From NCBI RefSeq assembly GCF_035046505.1, contig NC_089822.1, positions 270,773,054 through 270,837,053 of the forward strand: a DNA stretch of 64,000 bases, given 5' to 3'. This DNA is from Tiliqua scincoides (Eukaryota > Chordata > Lepidosauria > Squamata > Scincidae). Each line of letters begins with the position of its first letter. Positions within the stretch are counted from its first letter, which is position 1. Made by a program: the position numbers and the translations under genes. The notes under the pieces were generated by a model. It did not search any database. It had not been told where the DNA came from and was given only the letters and a program-made list of their open reading frames with translations. Of this stretch, positions 54,975-64,000 are shown in pieces.

Positions 54975-55002
54975 GGGGAAAGCAAAGCCCTTTCTTGGAA
55001 CT

Positions 55003-55285
55003 CCTGTAATTGACCAGCTGAACCAGGTGGCCAAGGCCACCCTGGGGCTCAGTCGGGTCCAGTGGACCCAAAATGGACCAACATTTCCTTAGTTCAAAAC
55101 AATGACCCGCAAGGAGAAAGAGTTTTTTTTTTGGGGGGGGGGAACTAAACCCCTAATTAAAAGGGTCTAGAGAAATAATAAAGAGTCAAATGGAACTGAC
55201 CAGGATTAGAGTTGAAATTCACCAGGATGTTTGCACAGATTGGGAAAAATGGGGTGATTGTCATTGATCATGGTTTGGAGAGGAT
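55003..55285. other. Short unassigned stretch
   Basis: Contains a T10-G11 homopolymer (about 55,123-55,142). No gene seen. Confidence 0.4.
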
Positions 55286-55325
55286 GTCCCCCCCCCCCCA
55301 AAAGGTGTCTTTGTTGGTGGGGGTG
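55286..55325. repeat. 40-bp direct repeat, 3' side of the HTATSF1 retrocopy
   Basis: GT, a C/A run, then GGTGTCTTTGTTGGTGGGGG TG. Matches 57470-57509 over 40 bp with about six differences, four of them C-to-A in the homopolymer. Probable target-site duplication. Confidence 0.75.
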
Positions 55326-57469
55326 TGAATCTCAAAACAAATTTTATTAACAGAATCTCCTGTCGTCGATCCAGGTATAAAAAGAACAGGCTTCATATAC
55401 TCATCACCCTTGAAACTTAACTACATTTGAACATGGTAATACAAAAAAAAGATCACATGTCTCCAACACACAAGCGCTCTGCATATTTCCAGTACGAATT
55501 CATCCACAAAATTTTAGAAACAAAGATTAGAGTTAATCTTATTTACACCTATTCCCCCTTTGTCATCTAGTCTCCAGCATGATCAACTCACAGCAAAGCT
55601 AATTAAAAGGGGGATTGAGCTATAAGGAACTTCACATACCTGGATGTCACTAGCGAGATGTTGTTCTTCTCCCACGCCCTCGCTCATGCATTCAGAGCAC
55701 CAACACTGCATTCTCAATGATGTGTTATTAATTTAAATATAAATGTGTTATATTTTAACATCAGGGAAATTGGCTGATCCAGCTATATACTAGTGGATCC
55801 AAGGATGGTCAAGAATCATACCATACAGGAGGAGTACCAGCTGAATTGGGCATGGAGGGGATTAAAGCAAACACTGAAAAGCATCCACACTTCTGTATTT
55901 CTAAAGGTCTGTGGGTAACTAATGTGACCTGCAAGTTGGTACCTACTTACTTGATGGACTTTGAACACTGACAAGCAAAGAGACAACGCAAAATGGCCGG
56001 TCAGTTCACAGCTTGAACAGCAGTCAGATATGAATATATACATTAAATACTGCTTTTAATGAAATACCTCAAAGCACACGTTGATGACATCCTAACAAGG
56101 TAAAGGTTCTATTCATTTCAGTGCTGCCTACAGTTGCTCTGAAGCACAGGATAACGGAGGTCTAAAGGTTACCCTACATGACATGCTTTGACAAATGAGT
56201 TAAACCATGTTATGTCTCCGCTTCCTCATCGCTGCCCGCCACACTGCTGTCCATGGAGGCTGCCACATCTTCCTTGGTTTCTTCTCTCCCAGCAGCGACG
56301 CCCTCAGATGCACCATTATCTTCAGAAAGCTGAACTCCTTCGGGTAACTGGACACTGGTTACTGAAGAATCTGCATCCGAGGCGGTTTTTGTGCATCAGG
56401 ATCGCCTATGAACGCCTGCCAGCCCTTCAGTCTCTCTTCCCGTTCTCTGGAAGTCTCTTCAACCTGATAATCTGTGACACCATCCCACGTTTCGACACAT
56501 AGCTGACGTCCACCAAACCATCGCCCATCAAGTGCCTGTTTGCAGACATCACCCTCTTCTGCCTCTTGAAAGGACACAGATGCAACACCATCTGGGTGCC
56601 TATCAAATATGATGACTCTCTTTACTTGTCCAAATTTTTCACATTCTGTTCGAAGATCTTCTCTGATCTCATTCAGCACTAAAGGGTCCTCCTCAAAGTC
56701 TTCCGGGTGGAACATGATCCTGATGATGATGACACGCTCCTGCCGTAGGCGAACACTTCCCTCTTTCTTCTCCGGCCTCCAATCCAGCTGTTTCTGTTGC
56801 TGAGAGTTTCTTCTTATAGTCTTTGCATTTCTTCTTCTTCTTGCTGGCGTCGAACTCCCCCTTCCGTTGAAACTGTGCAACTTCCACCTGCAGTTGGTAG
56901 CCTCTAATGTCGTTTTCATCCAGAAGTGTCAAAGCAAGCTCCACAGATTCTCTCTTTAAGTAGCAACAGAGTCCGTCTCCTTTAAGGTTTCCTTCTTTGT
57001 CTTTGTAAAGCTTAATTTTAGGTTCTTCTGTCTGAGGATCGCGCATAATGATGCCACATTTGGACATCACCTGCGCAAACTCCTCTTTTGTGGTGTCTGG
57101 TGCTAAACCGGTCACATAGACATGAGTGTTTTTCTGGTCCTGCTTCCGGCTTCCTTTTCTTGGAGATCTGGGGAGGGCGGCGCTTTCGGCTCTACCGGCT
57201 GCTGGAGCCTGGCTGTCTTCGGGTCTGCAGAGGGCTTCGCTTCAGGCTCTGGGACAGAGTCATCGGGAAAGCCACAGCGAGCCTGCTACGCGGCCAGAAA
57301 GCCTTCCGTGATCTGGGGGAGCCAGGCCTTCCTCTCGGCGCGGCCGCCGTCGCCCTCCCTCTTCCCGTACAGCTCCTGGAGCCGCAGCTGCTGCTGGAAC
57401 TCCGAGCCGCCGCCCACACTCATGGCGCCGGTGCCGCCCCCCCCCGCAGACCCCGGCCTCCCACTACAG
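55326..57469 (-). pseudogene. HTATSF1: HTATSF1 processed retrocopy, broken
   Basis: Intronless copy of the U2-snRNP-associated splicing/elongation factor HTATSF1 (Tat-SF1). Order on the - strand: start at 57423 with EFQQQLRLQELYG then KAWLPQITEGFLAA; RRM1 with HVYVTGLAPDTTKEEF, CGIIMRDPQTEEPKIKLYKD and GDGLCCYLKRESVELALTLL, then KKKKCKDYKKKLS; the QQQKQLDWRPEKKEG linker; the UHM-type RRM2 with DPLVLNEIREDLRTECEKFG, FDRHPDGVASVSFQ, LDGRWFGGRQLCVETWDG and DYQVEETSREREERLKGW; a short acidic tail to TAA at 56210. An in-frame stop follows FLAA (57288-57286) and the frame shifts at least three times (about 57,150, 56,810 and 56,380). A 3' UTR with AATAAA (55348-55343) follows. RRM1 and RRM2 joined without introns, plus flanking repeats, mark it as retroposed. 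Confidence 0.9.
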
Positions 57470-57509
57470 GTCCCCCCCCAAAAAAAAGGTGTCTTTGTCG
57501 CTGGGGGTG
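57470..57509. repeat. 40-bp direct repeat, 5' side of the HTATSF1 retrocopy
   Basis: GT, eight C, eight A, then GGTGTCTTTGTCGCTGGGGG TG; see 55286-55325. Confidence 0.75.
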
Positions 57510-58376
57510 AAATGAACCTGGCTTCGAGTTTGGAAGGAAGAGCTCGACGGACGCCCAAATCAGAGCCCCCCAAAGAGGGCTGGAAGGGCGCTCTCCGCGG
57601 CGCCACCCCAGAAGCGGTGGGGGGTCTTCCAAGGGGTGCCTTACCTCGGGAGCGACAGGCTCTGGTGGCCTCTGCAGAGGAGATGCTGAAGGGTCCAAGG
57701 AGGTGGTGGGGGGTGGCGTCGGCGGGGGGTGGCGATCGGTCCAGCCACCCACCCCCTACCCTCCCAGAGCCAGCCCCGGACTGGGGCGCTGTCCAAGCTG
57801 GTGGCGCCAGGCTCCAGGATGAAACCCCCTCCAACTCCGCTCTGGCTGCCGAGGAGGAGGAGGAGGAAGGTGGGAAGGAGAAGCTTCCAAAGGAAGCCGC
57901 CGGCAGGCAAAGGCCCGTCACTCCACGCCCAGCCTGGGCGCACCTCCCCTTGCAGCAGCCCTCTCCAATCTGGGCGCGCTCCGCCTCCCCAGCCAGGTCC
58001 GCCTCCTTGCCTCTCCTTCCCCCTGCATCTCCCCAGCGGAGCCAGGATCGGGGCCCTCGCCCCGCTCCCCAATGCCGCAGGCACTCCACAAGAGAGGAGG
58101 TCACCTTCCAGCTCTCCTGGACCAGGGCGCACAGAAGGAGAGCCTGGAGGGCCAGCCTGGAGGAGAAAGGAGTGGCCACTGTGCCGGACGGAGGTCCAGC
58201 CGAGCTGCTCTGGGGCTCTTGGGTTGCTAGGCAGCCAGCCTGACCCCCCCCTTCCCCAGCTTGGTCCTGAAGTCCCACCAGGCAGCCTTCCCTCTCGGCC
58301 TCAGTCTTCCCCATCTGGAATATGGGCATAGCTGAACTGTGCAGGGGTCGCCAGGCCCCTCACCCTGCAGAATCCT
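57510..58376. promoter_or_regulatory. CpG-rich, exonless-looking region
   Basis: Strongly GC- and CpG-rich, unlike the AT-richer DNA on both sides. On the - strand CTCTGCAG (about 57,684) and GAGGTAAGGC (about 57,648) would bound a very small exon or end a 5' exon. This would fit a promoter or non-coding first exon of a - strand gene such as the S100 gene, but that is inference. Confidence 0.3.
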
Positions 58377-58517
58377 GGAGGGCACCAGGATGAGGTCTCT
58401 TGTCATCTGGTGTGCTCCCTGGGGCATTTGGTGGGCCGCTGTGAGATACAGGAAGCTGGACTAGACGGGCCTATGGCCTGATCCAGTGGGGCTGTTCTTA
58501 TGTTCTTATGTTCTTAA
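58377..58517 (+). mobile_element. CR1 LINE 3' end
   Basis: GGCACCAGGATGAGGTCTCT to three TTCTTATG-type units at the end. Confidence 0.92.
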
Positions 58518-58595
58518 TCTCAGCAGCTGCAGCAGCCACCCCACCCCCAGGAGCAGGCGGGCGTTTTCACCCCACAGGGCTGTGTTGAAATATCT

Positions 58596-58775
58596 CTAGC
58601 CTATTGAAAGTTATAGCCCAAAAAACCAGAGTGGGGAGGGGGAGGGCAATAGTACATCACCTTGCCCACTGCCCCGGGGTGTTGCCCCGCCCACTGCATG
58701 GGAGGAGGTCCATCAAAGGGGTGAGGTGCTGGCCTTCTGCACCAGGTGACCCAAACCCTAGTGACACCACTGGCC
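58596..58775 (-). mobile_element. MITE relative of the CAGTGGCGTAGCTA group
   Basis: TTATAGCCCAAAAAACCAGA...GGGTGTTGCCCCGCCC and the CCCTAGTGACACCACTGGCC end. Confidence 0.45.
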
Positions 58776-58854
58776 ATGAGCTCAATAGGTCACCTTCACT
58801 AGCCCCTTCTGCTCAGTCACAAAGCTACTTCCCTTGCTATACCCCCTACCCAAA

Positions 58855-59815
58855 AGGCACAGCAAAGCTGCCTTTTCTTCACATACTTGTACTGGTCCCC
58901 ACCCCCTGATGAGTAGCTCATTCCAACCCCAGTGAAGGGCCTGGACCCAAATCCTCAGAGCCTGGGCTACCCACCGGCCACCTGCCTGACAAGGGCCGGG
59001 TTTGCTCATCCCCGTCACCTACGCTATTATAAAAGAAGCAGGCAGCTTAAGATCTCAACCCAAATCCTTGCCCAAAGTCTGAGCCAATACAGCAGAGAGC
59101 TAGCGCAACCCCCCCCCCAGCTAAATGGAGCCTCCCAGTTCCCAAGCAGTCTACCTGTGAGGACCAACTGTGGAAGAGGGTTTGTGGTGTGTCCTGGAAG
59201 TGCCAGCTGGCGTGCCCTTGAAAGTAGGATGCTGAATGAGAGGGAGTCTAAATCCTTGTCTTGCCTATGAACCCCCCTCCCCCGCATGTCATATATTTTG
59301 TAACTTGAGCAGCACGCTTGATATGATGACTCTGGGGATTTCTAGATCTGGTTGTTTCTTGGTCGCCTGGCTGGACAAGCTCTGGAATAATTAGTTGCAC
59401 AGCTGGCTTGCGGTGACAGGCCTCTCTATTTCAGGGCTGCTTTGTTCAAAGGATCAGCCCCAGATGAAGCCCGGGGTGGCCTCCCCTCTCAGCAGATCTG
59501 ACTGTACAGACCCATCTCGAGATACCTCCGGGTATCGGACAGCGAACCGGCACAGCAAAGCTGCCTTTTCTTCACATATGTGAACTGTTCCCCATCCCCA
59601 ACAGGACTCTCCGAATAGTGCTCCCTGCTGTGTACGTTGCTGTGGGGCAGAAATGGCTTAATTCCCACGAGCTTCCAGCTTGAATGACTTGCTAAAAGAG
59701 GTTGGGTAGATGCAGGGAGCTCTCTCAATGGCTCGCACAACCACACTTGCTACATGGAGCCTCCATGTTCCCAAGCAGTCTACCTCTGAGAGCCAAGTGT
59801 GGGTGACAGTTGTTT
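58855..59815. repeat. Diverged direct repeat pair (58855-59175 and 59548-59815)
   Basis: Both start CACAGCAAAGCTGCCTTTTC/TTCACATA and both end GGAGCCTCC..GTTCCCAAGC/AGTCTACCT.TGAG. The middles differ. A TATAAAAG occurs in the first copy (about 59,028). Confidence 0.6.
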
Positions 59816-59837
59816 ATATGTATTTTTATATCTATCT

Positions 59838-59985
59838 ATAAGAACATCAGGCCCCGCTGGATCAGGCCAAAGGCCCATCGAGTCCAGCTTCCTGTATCTC
59901 ACAGTGGCCCACCAAATGCCCCAGGGAGCACACAAAACCAGGCACAACCTTCGAACACCAGGGAGCACACAAGACAACAGACAAA
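59838..59985 (-). mobile_element. CR1 LINE 3' end within a TATC-rich tract
   Basis: ATAAGAACATCAGGCCCCGC onward in reverse complement; TCTA/TATC repeats lie on both sides (59,826-60,060). Confidence 0.8.
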
Positions 59986-60365
59986 ATAGATCTATCTATC
60001 TATCTATTAATAGATAATATCCCCTATTAATCTATCCCCATATCTGTCTGTCTGTCCCTCCCATATCTATCTAAAAATGAAAATTAACAGCACATGTCTC
60101 CAGTTCTTCTTCATTAGGTGATAAGACTTAAACCCAATTTGCAAACTTGTTCAAAAAATCTTCAATTTCTAGTCAGCCTCCCATTTCACTTGCATTGGGG
60201 GGGGGGGGAGAATAACCTAGAGGAACTTTTCTGCTAGAGAAGGAGCAATGCTAAGCACACTTACCTGGGAATAGCAGCCCAATCCTATGCAAGCCTACAC
60301 AGGAGTAAATCACATTATATAGTCAATTGGGCTTGCTTCCCAGGTGTGAGTAGGATTGCAGCTTA

Positions 60366-60640
60366 AGGGCTATCCAACTTTCCAGAGCCAATGCATCCAC
60401 ATTGCAGTCCCGAGGCAAGGGAACAAACATTCCCTTGTCACAAGGAGACCTCCAGGACTTGGTGCTGGAAAGTTACAGTTAAGAGGACTTAGGACCCAAT
60501 CCTATCCAATTTTCCAGTGCCAGTGCAGCTGTACCAATAGCGCATGCACTGCATCCTGTGGGGGGGGGGCAGGGAACATTTGTTCCCTTACCTCAGGGCT
60601 GCATTGTGACTGCACAGGTGCTAGAAGAAAGCCTCACTGA
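60366..60640. mobile_element. Two adjacent MITEs of the 6920-7105 family
   Basis: AACTTTCCAGAGCCAATGCA...GGGAACAAACATTCCCTTG and CCCAATCCTATCCAATTTTC...AACATTTGTTCCCTTACC. Confidence 0.6.
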
Positions 60641-60647
60641 GCACAAT

Positions 60648-60715
60648 AGAACGTAAGAACAGCCCCACTGGATCAGGCCGTAGGCCCATCTAGTCCAGCT
60701 TCCTGTATCTCACAG
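60648..60715 (-). mobile_element. CR1 LINE 3' terminus, about 65 bp
   Basis: GAACGTAAGAACAGCCCCAC to TTCCTGTATCTCACAG. Confidence 0.85.
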
Positions 60716-60744
60716 CATATCTTCCTAAATCTTCCTGTATCTTC

Positions 60745-60885
60745 CTAAATCATAGGATTTACTTCTGAGTAGGCATGCATAGGATTGTGCCCTAAGGCTG
60801 CAATCCTACTTCCAATTTCCTGGGAATAAGCCCCATTGGCTATAATAAGAATTACTTCTGAGTAGATATGCATAGGATTCTACTC
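60745..60885. mobile_element. Near-palindromic CCTATG MITEs, two partial copies
   Basis: GATTTACTTCTGAGTAGGCA...GGATTGTGCCCT followed by GCTGCAATCCTACTTCCAAT...GCATAGGATTCTA. Confidence 0.65.
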
Positions 60886-60889
60886 AAAG

Positions 60890-62100
60890 GTCAATAGGCA
60901 TGTGGATTTGGGAGAACCCGTGGACATTATATATCTGGACGTTCAGAAGGCATTTGACACGGTCCCTCACCAAAGGCTACTGAAAAAAACTCCACAGTCA
61001 GGGAATTAGAGGACAGGTCCTCTCATGGATTGAGAACTGGTTGGAGGCCAGGAAGCAGAGAGTGGGTGTCAATGGGCAATTTTCACAATGGAGAGAGGTG
61101 AAAAGCAGTGTGCCCCAATGATCTGTCCTGGGACCGGTGCTTTTCAACCTCTTCATAAATGACCTGGAGACAGGGTTGAGCAGTGAAGTGGCTAAGTTTG
61201 CAGACGACACCAAACTTTTCCGAGTGGTGAAGACCAGAAGTGATTGTGAGGAGCTCCAGAAGGATCTCTCCAGACTGGCAGAATGGGCAGCAAAATGGCA
61301 GATGCGCTTCAATGTCAGTAAGTGTAAAGTCATGCACATTGGGGCAAAAAATCAAAACTTTAGCTATAGGCTGATGGGTTAGGAAGGGTATTGAGAACAA
61401 AACGGCTAGTATTATAATGCCGTTGTACAAATCTATGGTAAGGCCACACCTGGAGTATTGTGTCCAGTTCTGGTCGCCGCATCTCAAAAAAGACATAGTG
61501 GAAATGGAAAAGGTGCAAAAGAGAGCGACTAAGATGATTACGGGGCTGGGGCACCTTCCTTATGAGGAAAGGCTATGGCGTTTGGTCCTCTTCAGCCTAG
61601 AAAAGAGACGTCTGAGGGGGGACATGATTGAGACATACAAAATTATGCAGGGGATGGACAGAGTGGATAGGGAGATGCTCTTTACACTCTCACATAATAC
61701 CAGAACCAGGGGACATCCACTAAAATTGAGTGTTGGGCGGGTTAGGACAGACAAAAGAAAATATTTCTTTACTCAGCGTGTGGTCGGTCTGTGGAACTCC
61801 TTGCCACAGGATGTTGTGCTGGCGTCTAGCCTAGACGCCTTTAAAAGGGGATTGGACAAGTTTCTGGAGGAAAAATCCATTACGGGGTACAAGCCATGAT
61901 GTGTATGCGCAACCTCCTGATTTTAGAAATGGGTTATGTCAGAATGCCAGATGCAAGGGAGGGCACCAGGATGAGGTCTCTTTTTGTCTGGTGTGCTCCC
62001 TGGGGCATTTGGTGGGCCGCTGTGAGATACAGGAAGCTGGACTAGATGGGTCTATGGCCTGATTCAGTGGGGCTGTTCTTATGTTCTTATGTTCTTATGT
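60890..62100 (+). mobile_element. CR1 LINE, longest copy, with an internal gap
   Basis: Starts in IIYLDVQKAFDTVPHQRLL, contains VLFNLFINDLETGLSSEVAK and FADDTKLFRVVKTRSDCEEL. About 170 bp (the GSELSVTDQ...SMLGI part) is missing near 61,380. It continues PLYKSMVRPHLEYCVQFWSP to DAFKRGLDKFLEEKSITGYK and a 3' UTR ending in TTCTTATG repeats. Several frame changes upstream of FADD. Confidence 0.95.
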
Positions 62101-62102
62101 AA

Positions 62103-62195
62103 AGGCTGCAATCCTATCCGCACTTTCCTGGGAGTAAGACCCATTGAACACAATAGGACTTATTTCTGAGATGACCTGCATAGGATTGTACCCTT
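62103..62195. mobile_element. Near-palindromic CCTATCC...CATAGG MITE
   Basis: GCTGCAATCCTATCCGCACT, GACCCATTGAACACAATAGG, CCTGCATAGGATTGTACCC. Confidence 0.75.
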
Positions 62196-62197
62196 AA

Positions 62198-63415
62198 TGA
62201 AGTAATGTTTTGTGCCACATTCCTGCCTTTTTTTTAACCTGAGGGATTTCAGCTGTGGGAGCATTGCCTCTATGTGTCTGATAGTGTATTATACAATAGG
62301 TTGTATTGCAATGAAAAGATTTAAAGGAGATTTTTAAGGTTTACCTGTATTGATATATCTTCTTATATAAACTTATGTACTTGTAGAACTTAAGTAATGT
62401 ATATTGTTCTCTGAAACTTGTTTTCGGGCCTGCAAATATGGATGCAGACTTTGGTTGTGCAGTTCTCTGCTTACGCAGATAAGAAGGAATGTGTTTTTCA
62501 GCTTTTGACTGTGGCTGACATCCAGGGACTTTTGCAAGGGAACAGGTGTATCAGGATAATGAGAAGACCATGTCAAAAAGTTCTAGGGTGGTTAGTTGGT
62601 TGCATAACCTAATAAGGACTTTGGTTGTCTTTATCTGTATTCTGTTACTGATATATGTTTTAGTAAAATGTACTTGTTGCATGGGTAAGATAATCGTGTC
62701 TAAAGCATGTACAACACCTGAACCCAAGAGAGTATATTAATGCTAGCAAAGGTATTTACAAGAAATGACAGTTAATGGAATATACAATCATATTTCGCAT
62801 ATATCAACTTATATTATCATGTATCAATATATACAGAATAAGAGATTATGGTGGTGGCTCAGATTCACTAGTTCCTCTGTGCCAAGAGGAGGCACTAAAG
62901 GAGATTTTTAAGGTTTACCTGTATTGATATATCTTCTTATATAAACTTATGTACTTGTAGAACTTAAGTAATGTATATTGTTCTCTGAAACCGGTTCTTG
63001 GGCCTGCAAATATGGATGCAGACTTTGGTTGTGCAGTTCTCTGCTTACGCAGATAAGAAGGAATGTGTTTTTCAGCTTTTGACTGTGGCTGACATCCACG
63101 GACTTTTGCAAGGGAACAGATATAGCAGGATAATGAGAAGACCATGTCAAAAAGTTCTAGGGCGCAATGACCTGTGTTTATGAATTCTGGAAAGTTTAGA
63201 AAGTCCCGAGAAGCCAAAATGTGTTATGGTTGTTATGCACAGTTGTTTTTCTACTGTTATAAAAGTGATCACAAAAGGGGAGGTACAAGGGGTATGGTCT
63301 TGTCTTTGACAAGTCTGTCTGAGCCTGTTAGCTAATAAACTCTCTGAAAGAGAGCAACTCTTGACTTTTGATTTCGGCTCCTAATTGGAAAACAAAGAAA
63401 TCCAAATTCTTTCTA
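62198..63415 (+). mobile_element. Solo LTR-like sequence with an internal duplication
   Basis: The 3' part has the order expected of an LTR: TATAAAAG (about 63,259), AATAAA (about 63,335) and a U5-like end with TTGACTTTTGATTTCGGCTC. Upstream, about 265 bp (AAGGAGATTTTTAAGGTTTA...CATGTCAAAAAGTTCTAGGG) occurs twice, at 62,322-62,590 and 62,897-63,165, so the U3 appears duplicated. No internal retroviral region is adjacent. Fossil of unresolved family; outer borders approximate. Confidence 0.5.
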
Positions 63416-63484
63416 TCAGATTCCAGGCACAAAACTGCATTCCCAAACCCCAAGGATGAAAACCAACCCCATGGTGCAGTCCTG

Positions 63485-63900
63485 TGCTTGTGGGAAGTAA
63501 GGGCACAATCCCTATGCCCCTCTACTCAGAAGTAAGTCCCATTATAGTCAACAGAGCTTACTGCAGCATGAGAGCCCAAGCCTATGCGTGTCTACTCATT
63601 ATAGAGTCTCATTATAGCCAAAGGGGCTTACTCGCAGGAAAGTGTGGCTAGGACTGCAGCCTTTGAGCACAATCCTATGCATGTCTACTCAGGAGTAAGT
63701 CATTATAGCCAAAGGGACTTACTCCCAGGAAAGTGTGGATAGGATCGCAGCCTCAGTGACTAGGATGAGGTGCTTCCTTCCTTCGCCTTCTGATTGACAG
63801 TGGCTGCAATCCTAACCACACTTTCCTGAGAGTAAGCCCCATTGAACAAAACAGGAGTTACTTCTGAGTAGACCTGGTTAGAATAGTGCTCAGTGCCTAC
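63485..63900. repeat. Cluster of four near-palindromic CCTATG MITEs
   Basis: Copies at about 63,485-63,562, 63,568-63,660 and 63,664-63,752 in one orientation and 63,803-63,895 inverted. Shared marks: AATCCTATGCATGTCTACTC, AGTAAGTC, ATTATAG.CAA.GGG.CTTACT and CAGGAAAGTGTGGATAGGAT. Confidence 0.8.
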
Positions 63901-64000
63901 CCAGAGGTAACTTCCATTGTGTGTCCATGGACATGTGGCTGCTTCTCTCGCCCTCGTCAGCAGGCTGCATCTGCGGGCGCGCCGGCCGTTCACACCCTTT

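Noticed and set aside
57122-58243. 373-codon open frame on the + strand
   Set aside because: It overlaps the HTATSF1 retrocopy antisense and a CpG-rich stretch where stops are rare; no domain or conserved text.
57286-58329. 347-codon open frame on the - strand
   Set aside because: Only its last ~46 residues (from the ATG at 57423) are HTATSF1; the upstream part crosses the flanking repeat and is low-complexity GC-rich sequence.
59826-60060. CRISPR-like or satellite array in the TATC/TCTG region
   Set aside because: Plain tetranucleotide microsatellite interrupted by a CR1 end; no spacers.

Overview
The window looks like nuclear DNA from a squamate reptile (lizard or snake). The main clues are a Sauria-type SINE (5469-5837), about twenty 5'-truncated CR1 LINEs whose 3' ends run into TTCTTATG-type octamers, 5S rRNA-headed SINEs, many short hAT-like MITEs, vomeronasal type-2 receptor (V2R) genes and a SCAN-KRAB zinc-finger gene. 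It is intron-rich and repeat-rich; nothing in it looks prokaryotic.

Region 1 (1-32,138) is a large, interrupted inverted duplication. The left arm (1 to about 18,872) is mirrored by the right arm (about 23,336-32,138), with a 4.5-kb spacer of CR1, LTR-like and LINE sequence between them. The left arm holds a six-exon V2R gene on the + strand (8922-18928) with signal peptide, ligand-binding exons, cysteine-rich exon and 7TM exon. It has a single apparent frameshift, in exon 3. The right arm holds a tail-to-tail partner on the - strand that keeps only exons 5 and 6 (25568-23282). Both are open, but about 8 kb carrying exons 1-4 is absent. The inner breakpoint falls in the last codons of exon 6, so the two copies have unrelated C-terminal tails. 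Presence/absence of a SINE, an intronic hairpin block and an LTR between the arms gives a relative order of events.

Region 2 (about 32-45.5 kb) holds a decaying SCAN-KRAB-C2H2 zinc-finger gene on the - strand: SCAN exon 42884-42474, a 127-bp KRAB-A exon 39933-39807, and a finger exon 35316-34358. A GC-rich upstream area, an L2 LINE interrupted by a 5S-SINE, a non-CR1 LINE with a C-terminal zinc knuckle, a 141-bp triplication of a CR1 tail, and decayed finger-gene remnants surround it.

Region 3 (about 45.5-64 kb) is mostly repeats. It also has the terminal coding exon of an S100A5-like gene (- strand, 52495-52352) and an intronless, broken HTATSF1 retrocopy (- strand, 57469-55326). The retrocopy is flanked by a 40-bp direct repeat and has no poly(A) tail. 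A CR1 insertion at 53,927-54,974 is flanked by a 26-bp near-perfect direct repeat. The window ends with an LTR-like sequence carrying an internal duplication and a cluster of short near-palindromic MITEs.

Nothing here is a clear new molecular system. The most informative items are the asymmetric V2R palindrome, the 5S-SINE/LINE shared tail, and the tail-less retrocopy beside a CR1 with long target-site-like repeats. All identities come from reading the sequence by eye, without database searches.
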